From DATFEN01 sp035691285 (lineage in GTDB: Bacteria > Acidobacteriota > Vicinamibacteria > Fen-336), in NCBI GenBank assembly GCA_035691285.1, contig DASSJI010000268.1, positions 1 to 19,179 on the forward strand: DNA of 19,179 nucleotides. The letters run 5' to 3'. Shown here one piece after another: positions 14,230 through 19,179 of this stretch (its first letter is position 1; each line of letters opens with the position of its first letter). The position numbers were made by a program, and so were the translations under genes. The notes under the pieces are model-generated. The model ran no database searches. It was not told where the DNA came from and was given only the letters and a program-made list of their open reading frames with translations.

Positions 14230-14499
14230 ATGCAGCTCGCCCGCGTCGTCGGCACCGTGGTTTCCACACGGAAGGACGAGCGCCTCCAAGGCGCGAAGCT
14301 GCTGGTCGTGCGCACCGTCGACCCTCACGGCAAGGACGAAGCCGCGTACATGGTCGCCGTGGACACCGTGGACGCCGGCGCGCGCGACAAGGTCCTCGTC
14401 GTCACCGGCTCGTCGGCGCGGATGGCCTCGGGCCTCAAGGACTGCCCGGTGGACGCCGCGATCGTGGGTGTCGTGGACACGGTGGACGTCAAGGAGTAG
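14230..14499 (+). CDS. BMC-P shell pentamer protein (EutN/CcmL type), copy 1
   Basis: An 89-residue EutN/CcmL/PduN-family protein. The signature start is LARVVGTVVSTRKDERLQGAKLLVV, followed by a beta-rich core (MVAVDTVDAGARDKVLVVTGSSAR) and the closing PVDAAIVGVVDTVDV. Pentamers of this fold close the twelve vertices of a microcompartment shell. It has one Cys (KDCPVD). No Shine-Dalgarno is seen; a stable hairpin ends eight bases upstream instead. The next pentamer gene follows after two bases. Confidence 0.95.
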   Translation: MQLARVVGTVVSTRKDERLQGAKLLVVRTVDPHGKDEAAYMVAVDTVDAGARDKVLVVTGSSARMASGLKDCPVDAAIVGVVDTVDVKE

Positions 14500-14501
14500 C
14501 C

Positions 14502-14771
14502 GTGCTCCTCGCGAAGGTCGTGGGCACGGTCGTGTGCACCCGCAAGGACACGGGCCTCCAGGGAACGAAGCTCCTCGTGATCCAGCCGATCAAGCCCGAC
14601 CGCACGCCGGAAGGCAAGCCGCTCGTCGCCGTGGACTCGGTGGGGGCGGGCGCGGCCGAAGAGGTCTTCTACGTGCGCGGCCGCGAGGCGTCCTTCCCGT
14701 TCCTGCCCGCGGAGGTGCCGGCCGACGCGACGATCGTCGGAATCGTGGACCGTATCTCCGCTGGAGCCTGA
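14502..14771 (+). CDS. BMC-P shell pentamer protein (EutN/CcmL type), copy 2
   Basis: An 89-residue EutN/CcmL-family protein with LLAKVVGTVVCTRKDTGLQGTKLLVIQPI at the start, LVAVDSVGAGAAEEVFYVRGREAS in the middle and DATIVGIVDRISAG at the end. The GREASFPFL segment matches the usual GSSAR-type loop only loosely, and copy 2 has a longer loop after the KLLVIQPI strand (KPDRTPEGKP). It begins at GTG 14502, two bases after copy 1, and its stop is two bases before copy 3. The divergence among the three copies suggests distinct vertex roles rather than a recent triplication. Confidence 0.95.
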   Translation: MLLAKVVGTVVCTRKDTGLQGTKLLVIQPIKPDRTPEGKPLVAVDSVGAGAAEEVFYVRGREASFPFLPAEVPADATIVGIVDRISAGA

Positions 14772-14773
14772 CG

Positions 14774-15046
14774 GTGCTGATCGGCCGCGTCGTCGGCAAC
14801 GTGGTCGCGACGCGCAAGCACGAGAAGTTCGAAGGCAGCAAGCTGCTGCTCGTGCAGCCCCTCGATCTCGACGGCAAGGACCGCGGGACGGCGATCCTCG
14901 CCATCGACGGCGCCGACGCCGGGCCGGGCGACCGCGTGCTGCTCGTGCAGGAGGGCCGCGCCGCCCAGCTCGTCCTCGACAAGGGAACCGCCGCCGTGGA
15001 CGCGGCCGTCGTCGGCGTGGTCGACGCCGTGGACCTCCAGGGCTAG
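14774..15046 (+). CDS. BMC-P shell pentamer protein (EutN/CcmL type), copy 3
   Basis: A 90-residue EutN/CcmL-family protein: LIGRVVGNVVATRKHEKFEGSKLLLVQPLD, AILAIDGADAGPGDRVLLVQEGRAAQ and DAAVVGVVDAVDLQG. It starts at GTG 14774, two bases after copy 2; the reading frame is open upstream but only as a shadow of copies 1 and 2. Its last codons contain a promoter-like element (15021-15049) for the next small gene, and its TAG stop forms part of that -10 box. Confidence 0.95.
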   Translation: MLIGRVVGNVVATRKHEKFEGSKLLLVQPLDLDGKDRGTAILAIDGADAGPGDRVLLVQEGRAAQLVLDKGTAAVDAAVVGVVDAVDLQG

Positions 15047-15049
15047 AGT
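15021..15049 (+). promoter_or_regulatory. Possible internal promoter for the small Cys-rich gene
   Basis: TCGACG (15021-15026), a 17-base spacer, then TAGAGT (15044-15049). The -10 ends six bases before GTG 15056. The same geometry occurs at 1110-1138, 9849-9877 and 10538-10566. The -35 matches the consensus at four of six positions and lies in coding DNA, so chance is possible. Confidence 0.4.
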
Positions 15050-15055
15050 AGTCGC

Positions 15056-15301
15056 GTGGACGACGCCCGCATCAAGCAGCTCTCGGACGAGGTGATGGCC
15101 GAGCTGGGCCGCGCGGCTGCGCCTCCGGGGGAGCCGACGCCAGCCCCGGCGCGTCCGGCCCTCGCGGTGGTCAGCGTGACGATCGTCCACCCGAGCCACT
15201 CGATGCTCGACGTCCCGAGCGGCTCGACCGACGGCCGCTGCTGCCTCGATCCCGGTCGACCCTGCGTCCAGAGCGGCCAGTGCCGGACGCTGGGGCACTA
15301 A
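15056..15301 (+). CDS. Small Cys-rich protein with encapsulation-peptide-like N-terminus
   Basis: An 81-residue protein directly after the pentamer genes. Residues 3-21 (DARIKQLSDEVMAELGRAA) can form one amphipathic helix with the I..L...VM.EL pattern seen in encapsulation peptides that target cargo to microcompartment shells. A Pro/Ala linker follows (PPGEPTPAPARP, residues 23-34). The remainder has a beta-like stretch LAVVSVTIVHPSH and a Cys-rich end, DGRCCLDPGRPCVQSGQCR, with Cys62, Cys63, Cys70 and Cys76, which could bind a metal or Fe-S cluster. I do not recognise a family. Helix plus linker plus domain is the layout of known BMC cargo, so a small internal redox or metal protein is a reasonable guess, but only a guess. 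It starts at GTG 15056 and stops at TAA 15301. Confidence 0.7.
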   Translation: MDDARIKQLSDEVMAELGRAAAPPGEPTPAPARPALAVVSVTIVHPSHSMLDVPSGSTDGRCCLDPGRPCVQSGQCRTLGH

Positions 15302-15358
15302 AGAGCAGCCTGAGAGGCGGCCCGCAGGGCGCCGGCGCGCTCCAAGGGTAGCAGAGCC

Positions 15359-15505
15359 CCACACGACTCTCACGCCTTCACCGTAGTCGTCGAGCCGCCC
15401 GTCGTTCGTCAGGAGGACGAGGGATTCGGCGCGGCTCTTGGCGACGAGCATGCGGTCGAAAGGATCCCTGTGTATCGGCGGAAGGCACGCGAGCTTTTCG
15501 CGTGG
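15359..15505 (-). pseudogene. Remnant of a VapC-type PIN toxin (C-terminal part)
   Basis: On the minus strand the translation LPPIHRDPFDRMLVAKSRAESLVLLTNDGRLDDYGEGVRVVW (read in pieces: LPPIHRDPFDRML and LVLLTNDGRLDDYGEGVRVV) is the typical C-terminal third of VapC PIN domains, with HRDPFDRML carrying an active-site Asp and TNDGRLDDYG the last one. The N-terminal two thirds with the first acidic residues is missing: upstream there is a stop and then the end of the esterase gene. Downstream the frame runs on without a nearby stop into the antisense of the shell genes. No antitoxin gene is present. This is a decayed gene. The 15302-15610 stretch holds nothing else I can identify. Confidence 0.6.
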
Positions 15506-15610
15506 GCTCCTGACATCGCGAGCTCGGCGAAGAGCATCGGATTCGGATGACCGCGAAGAGGCCATATGCGCCGGCGTCTCCGGACGGCGACCTGTCCCGG
15601 CTCGAGGCGC

Positions 15611-17572
15611 CTACCGACCCACGTCGAAGGCGAGCTCCGTAGCCCAGGCGCGGTACGGATCCCGCGTGAGGCGCCAGCTCTCGAGGAGCCGGCCGCAGTC
15701 CTCCAGGAGCGGTCCCGCGTAGCGGCGCCGGCCGTCGATCTCCACCACGAGATCGCCATCGCCGGCGAAGAGCTCGCGGCGGAGCAGCAGCTTCAGGGCC
15801 AGCACGCGCTCCGTGCGAACGTGCACGAGGCCGTCCTTCCAGATCTCCGCGTCGACACGGGCCACGCCGTCCTTCTTGCGCACGATCTCGACCCAGTCGC
15901 GACGGGCGGGGTCGCGGGTCTCGAAGAGGACGCGGCGCGGGAAGGCCGGGCGCTCCTTGTCGGCGAAGAACGCCAACGTACGGCCGTCGTCGGTGCCCAC
16001 GTTGAGGTCGTGACCTCGCCCCTTGAGGATGTCGAGCGTCACGGGGGCGTCGGCCGCGAGCCGGCGCAGGGCCTTCACCGTGTTCTCCGACGCGCGCTTG
16101 GGGATGACGCCATCGCGATCGCCGTGCACGAGCAGCGTCGGGAGGCGCGTCAGGTTCGCGAGGAGGAGCGTCCGCGCTCCCTCGAAGAACGGAGCGCCGG
16201 CGCTCATCAGCGGCGCGATGGCGGCGAAGCGGTCGGGCAGGAGCGTCGCGTAGAGCAAGGCACCCGTGCCGCCGTTGCTGAAGCCCGCGAGGAAGATGCG
16301 GCGTGGGTCGACGTTGAGCTCCGAGGACACCTCGTCGAGCAAGGGCGCAACGGCGCGCGTCGGCGCGTCGTCCCACCACATCTCGCCTCGAGCGTCCGGC
16401 ATGAGCGCGAGCATCTCGGCCTCCGCGAGCGTGGCGCGAAGCCCCTGGGCCATCGGCACGGCACGGCCCGGCCCGCCCGCCAGCAGCACGAGGAGCGGGT
16501 AGGGACGATCGCCCCGATAGCTCTCGGGCACGTGGAGCAGGTAGGGACGGCCCGCGAAGGGCGCGGCGCGCATCGCGCGCAGCGTCGTCCCGGGCACCTG
16601 GGCGTCTGCCCGACGCAGGCGCACGCCCCGCTCCGCCCGATCCGGGACCGCGCAGTTCCACTCCGGCGCCGCGCCGCTTCCAAAGGCCTCGCGTACCACC
16701 GGCGCGAGGGCGGCGTCCTCCGGATCGGCGGGGCGCTCGGGCGCGTCGAAGCGGCGCGCGGCATTCGCGAGCCGGCCGTCGAAGGCTGCCTCTCCGCTCC
16801 GCCACGCCAGGAGTTCCGGCGGGGCGCGCTGCTCGGCCACCATGAGCGCCTGGAGCACCGCCTCGCGCGTGTCCACGCTCGCGAGCCAGGCGGCCGGGCT
16901 CTCGCCCCTCTGGCGGTCCACGCGGTCGAGGCGCAGGCGCTCCTCGACCCGCCTGTTCACCGGCGTGTCGTAGCCCGCGGACAACTCCAGCGACTCGAGG
17001 GCGCCGCCGCAGACGGAGTAGGCGAGGCGCAGCCTGCCTTCGGCGCCCGAGATCCGCACGCAGCCCGCATCGCTGGCCGCGCTCAGCGTGAGTCCGAACA
17101 GCTCCGGCTCGAGCCAGGAGGCGGCCGCACCGGGGGGAGGCAAGGGCGGGAGCTCGTGAACCTGGGGCAGCAATTCGCTCGTGCCTTCGCGCACGACCGA
17201 GTGGGGCAACAGGCGTTCGCCGCGCGCCGTGAAGCGGTTGGCCTCGGCGAACGCGCGGCCGCGCTTCTCCAGCTCGAGGGCGAAGTCCTTGCGCTCGGCC
17301 TCGGTCCGGTCGCGCCCCCCCTCGGAGTAGCGCACGAGCTCGCCGGGCTCGCGGTTCCGCTGGATGCCGACGAGGGCGCGGCCGTTGCGCACTTCGAGCA
17401 GCAGGACGTGGCTCGTCCACGCGAAGCGCGTGGTGGCGCTCGCCCCCGGGGACCGCACCTCGCGCTCGAGACTCTGCCGGAAGACCAGATGGTCGCCTGG
17501 CGCGAGGTCGTACTGCGCGGGGACGGCGGCTGACGCGGCCGCGAGCAGCGCGGCTACGGGCGGAACCGCCAC
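15611..17572 (-). CDS. Exported alpha/beta-hydrolase esterase (PHB depolymerase/feruloyl esterase-like C-terminal domain)
   Basis: A 653-residue protein with an N-terminal export-type segment (VAALLAAASAAVPAQ). The first half (about residues 20-330) is a largely beta domain I do not recognise. The second half is an alpha/beta hydrolase resembling the polyhydroxybutyrate depolymerase/feruloyl esterase group: YLLHVPESYRGDRPYPLLVLLAGG, nucleophile in FLAGFSNGGTGALLYA (Ser near residue 430), acid in LLVHGDRDGVIPK (near 484) and His in LKGRGHDLNV (near 520). A C-terminal beta extension of about 120 residues follows, with VLFETRDPARRDWVEIVRKKDG. The start GTG 17572 overlaps the lipoprotein gene end by 19 bases, so the two are probably co-transcribed. 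It is likely a periplasmic or secreted esterase or peptidase with unknown substrate. Confidence 0.82.
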   Translation of the reverse strand: MAVPPVAALLAAASAAVPAQYDLAPGDHLVFRQSLEREVRSPGASATTRFAWTSHVLLLEVRNGRALVGIQRNREPGELVRYSEGGRDRTEAERKDFALELEKRGRAFAEANRFTARGERLLPHSVVREGTSELLPQVHELPPLPPPGAAASWLEPELFGLTLSAASDAGCVRISGAEGRLRLAYSVCGGALESLELSAGYDTPVNRRVEERLRLDRVDRQRGESPAAWLASVDTREAVLQALMVAEQRAPPELLAWRSGEAAFDGRLANAARRFDAPERPADPEDAALAPVVREAFGSGAAPEWNCAVPDRAERGVRLRRADAQVPGTTLRAMRAAPFAGRPYLLHVPESYRGDRPYPLLVLLAGGPGRAVPMAQGLRATLAEAEMLALMPDARGEMWWDDAPTRAVAPLLDEVSSELNVDPRRIFLAGFSNGGTGALLYATLLPDRFAAIAPLMSAGAPFFEGARTLLLANLTRLPTLLVHGDRDGVIPKRASENTVKALRRLAADAPVTLDILKGRGHDLNVGTDDGRTLAFFADKERPAFPRRVLFETRDPARRDWVEIVRKKDGVARVDAEIWKDGLVHVRTERVLALKLLLRRELFAGDGDLVVEIDGRRRYAGPLLEDCGRLLESWRLTRDPYRAWATELAFDVGR

Positions 17573-17904
17573 TGCTTCGAGGCGGCGTCGTACACGTAAT
17601 CGAACTTCTTCTCGAACGACTGCGTCGACGGCCCTTCGAGGGCATGGGTCGAGGAGTCGATGCGGAAGCGGATCGTCCCGGCGAACGGCTGGTCCGCGCT
17701 GCCCTTCTGCTCCCTCACCTCGACGGCCAGCACGTTCCAGGTGGCCTTCACGCCCAGGTCGGGCATCCGCTCGCCCTCGGCCTTCAGCTTCTGGGCCTCC
17801 TGCTGGAGGGCCGGGGTCACCGACTCGCGCGTGGCCTTCGGCTCGCCGAGCTTGCAGGAGACGGCGAGCAGCGCCAGGGCCGCGAGCCCGAGGCGTGTGC
17901 TCAT
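17554..17904 (-). CDS. Small predicted lipoprotein of unknown function
   Basis: A 116-residue protein with a lipoprotein signal: MSTRLGLAALALLAVSC, where LAVSC is the lipobox and Cys17 the lipidation site. The mature part has a polar helix (TPALQQEAQKLKAEGERM) and a beta-rich domain (KATWNVLAVEVREQKGSADQPF, GTIRFRIDSS, KFDYVYDAASKQWRFRP). The YDAASKQWRF end resembles small periplasmic domains found in many diderms, but I cannot name a family. ATG 17904 was chosen over ATG 17916 because the latter overlaps the TAGGAT -10 box. Its end overlaps the esterase start. Confidence 0.75.
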   Translation of the reverse strand: MSTRLGLAALALLAVSCKLGEPKATRESVTPALQQEAQKLKAEGERMPDLGVKATWNVLAVEVREQKGSADQPFAGTIRFRIDSSTHALEGPSTQSFEKKFDYVYDAASKQWRFRP

Positions 17905-17914
17905 GGGTCTGCGC

Positions 17915-17923
17915 ATCCTAGCA
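17915..17923 (-). promoter_or_regulatory. Extended -10 promoter element of the lipoprotein-esterase operon
   Basis: TGCTAGGAT on the minus strand, ending ten bases before ATG 17904. It differs at one position from the divergent TGCTAGCAT at 17951-17959, so the two form an inverted pair. No clear -35 is seen. Confidence 0.45.
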
Positions 17924-17950
17924 CGGCGGACCGGGGCGGGCCGCGCGGCG

Positions 17951-17959
17951 TGCTAGCAT
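17951..17959 (+). promoter_or_regulatory. Extended -10 promoter element of dinB
   Basis: TGCTAGCAT on the plus strand, ending 17 bases before ATG 17977. No -35 and no LexA-type box is recognisable near it. Confidence 0.45.
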
Positions 17960-17976
17960 CCGTCTCGGCTTCATCC

Positions 17977-19152
17977 ATGGCCCCCCGGACGGTGCTGCAC
18001 GTGGACATGGACGCGTTCTACGCGGCGGTCGAGCAGCGCGACCGCCCCGAGCTCGCCGGCAAGCCGGTGATCGTGGGCGCCGATCCCAAAGGCGGGCGGG
18101 GGCGCGGCGTCGTCTCCACCGCCTCCTACGAAGCCCGCCGCTTCGGCGTCTTTTCGGCGATGCCGATCTCCGTGGCCTTCCGCCAGTGCCCGAAGGGCGT
18201 GTACCTGCCCGTGGACATGAAGAAGTACGCGGCGGTCTCGAAGCAGGTCATGGCGATCCTGCGCCGCTTCACGAGCGTGGTCGAGCCGGTCTCGATCGAC
18301 GAGGCGTTCCTGGACGTGACCGGCAGCGCACGGGCCTTCGGCAGCGGCGAGCAGATCGCGCGCCGCCTCAAGCACGAGGTCCGCGCGGAGCTCAAGCTCA
18401 CGGCCTCGGTCGGCGTCGCGACCTCGAAGCTCGTGGCCAAGATCGCCTCGGACCTGCGCAAGCCCGACGGCCTGGTCGTGGTGCCGCCGGGCGAGGAGGC
18501 CGCGTTCCTCGCGCCTCTGCCCGTGCGCCGGCTCTGGGGCGTGGGCCCGAAGCTCGAGGAGCAGCTCGCCAAGCTTGGGGTGCAGACGATCGGGGACCTC
18601 ACGCGGCTCGAGGAGACGGCCGTGAAGCGGCGCCTCGGCACCCACGGCCACGACCTGCGACGCCTGGCCCGGGGTGAGGACGACCGCGAGGTGCTGGCCG
18701 AGGCCTCCGAGGCCAAGAGCCTCGGCCATGAGACGACCTTCGACGAAGACCAGAGCGATCTCGACGTGCTCCGCCGCACGCTGCTCTCGCTGGCCGACGG
18801 CGTCGCGGCGCGCCTCCGCCACCATGGCCTGCGCGGGCGCACCGTGACGTTGAAGTACCGCGACGCGAGCTACACCACGCGCTCGCGCAACGAGACGATC
18901 GGCACGCCCACCGACCGCGGGGACGCGCTGTTCGCCGTGGCCTGGCGCCTGTTCGAGGGCGTCCACGGCCGCAAGCCCGTGCGGTTGCTCGGCATTTACG
19001 CCTCCGGCTTCGGCGGGCGAGGCCAGCTCGACCTGTTCGCGCCGGAGCCCGCGCCGGGCGACCGGCTGCGCGACCGCGTGACCGAGCGTTTCGGGGAGGA
19101 CGCGCTCACGCGCGCGAGCCTCCTGCGGCGGCCGCGGGAGAAGCACCCGTGA
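17977..19152 (+). CDS. dinB: DNA polymerase IV (Y-family translesion polymerase)
   Basis: A 391-residue Y-family polymerase, complete. The catalytic metal ligands are Asp10 in LHVDMDAFYAAVEQRD and Asp108/Glu109 in VSIDEAFLDVTGS. STASYEARRFGVFSAMPI and YLPVDMKKYAAVS mark the fingers, TASVGVATSKLVAKIASDLRKPDG the palm end, and LWGVGPKLEEQLAKLGVQTIGDL the thumb helix-hairpin-helix. A little-finger domain with VTLKYRDASYTTRSR follows. GQLDLF near residue 353 is a good beta-clamp-binding motif, here followed by about 35 more residues. It copies damaged DNA in an error-prone way. ATG 17977 gives the usual N-terminus; the frame is open upstream only as antisense of the lipoprotein gene. Its TGA overlaps the next gene's GTG. 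Confidence 0.96.
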   Translation: MAPRTVLHVDMDAFYAAVEQRDRPELAGKPVIVGADPKGGRGRGVVSTASYEARRFGVFSAMPISVAFRQCPKGVYLPVDMKKYAAVSKQVMAILRRFTSVVEPVSIDEAFLDVTGSARAFGSGEQIARRLKHEVRAELKLTASVGVATSKLVAKIASDLRKPDGLVVVPPGEEAAFLAPLPVRRLWGVGPKLEEQLAKLGVQTIGDLTRLEETAVKRRLGTHGHDLRRLARGEDDREVLAEASEAKSLGHETTFDEDQSDLDVLRRTLLSLADGVAARLRHHGLRGRTVTLKYRDASYTTRSRNETIGTPTDRGDALFAVAWRLFEGVHGRKPVRLLGIYASGFGGRGQLDLFAPEPAPGDRLRDRVTERFGEDALTRASLLRRPREKHP

Positions 19153-19179
19153 ACGAGCGTCCCTGGCACCGCCACTACG
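19149..19179 (+). CDS. Start of a probable acyl-CoA synthetase (cut by window edge)
   Basis: GTG 19149 overlaps the dinB stop (GTGA) and opens MNERPWHRHY, running off the edge. An RPW..HY opening is common at the N-terminus of FadD-type long-chain acyl-CoA synthetases. Ten residues are too few for certainty; the overlap at least supports a real coupled gene. Confidence 0.4.
   Translation, partial: MNERPWHRHY

Noticed and set aside
14230..15046. Recent tandem triplication of the pentamer gene
   Set aside because: The three proteins share the family fold but differ at many positions and loop lengths, so they are old paralogues.
15566..17533. Plus-strand open frame of about 650 codons opposite the esterase
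   Set aside because: No recognisable domain, while the minus strand encodes a complete Ser-Asp-His hydrolase.
17971..19146. Minus-strand open frame opposite dinB
   Set aside because: Exact shadow of the polymerase; His/Glu/Arg-rich with no motif.
1..19179. CRISPR array, tRNA, rRNA, insertion sequence or prophage
   Set aside because: No regularly spaced repeats, cloverleaf-like sequence, transposase motif or phage structural gene was seen on either strand.

Overview
This is a very GC-rich chromosomal window from a Gram-negative-type (diderm) bacterium. It holds an O-antigen-ligase-like protein, a LolA/LolD-type envelope operon with an outer-membrane barrel, periplasmic lipoproteins and shell-protein genes of a bacterial microcompartment (BMC). 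Codon use, frequent GTG/TTG starts and -10-like boxes lying directly on start codons would suit an Acidobacteriota- or Myxococcota-like lineage. That placement is inference; no marker gene fixes the taxon. I see no rRNA, tRNA, CRISPR array, insertion sequence or phage gene.

Layout. (1) 1-1076 (-): an O-antigen ligase/polymerase-like membrane protein cut by the left edge, divergent from an exported alpha/beta hydrolase (1146-1985) and a membrane-anchored SGNH hydrolase (1998-3131). (2) 3128-9818 (-): an envelope-trafficking operon, read right to left as FtsX permease, FtsX permease, LolA-like carrier, beta-barrel, LolD-like ATPase and PaaI-type thioesterase. Most junctions overlap by 4-8 bases. 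A lower-GC, oppositely oriented prolyl-aminopeptidase-like gene (7590-8537) splits the two permeases and looks like an insertion. (3) 9849-10522 (+): a vapBC toxin-antitoxin pair with a palindromic operator on its promoter. (4) 10573-12319 (+): a second LolA-like periplasmic protein and a FabH-type ketoacyl-ACP synthase, convergent with a UspA-type stress protein. (5) 12951-15301 (+): a small membrane/Cys protein, a fuculose-phosphate-type class II aldolase, one BMC-H hexamer, three tandem BMC-P pentamers and an 81-residue Cys-rich protein whose N-terminus resembles an encapsulation peptide. (6) 15302-19179: a decayed PIN-toxin fragment, an exported esterase and a lipoprotein on (-), then DNA polymerase IV and the first codons of a probable acyl-CoA synthetase on (+).

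How it fits together. The most interesting part is the compact BMC module: shell hexamer and pentamers with an aldolase but no aldehyde dehydrogenase or cofactor-recycling enzyme in view. A perfect GC hairpin separates BMC-H from the first BMC-P and could set shell stoichiometry. A separate promoter-like element inside the end of the last BMC-P gene could drive the small Cys-rich candidate cargo. A second theme is promoter-start geometry: several promoters have -35/-10 boxes 17 bases apart with the -10 ending 6-7 bases before the start codon, which predicts leaderless mRNAs.
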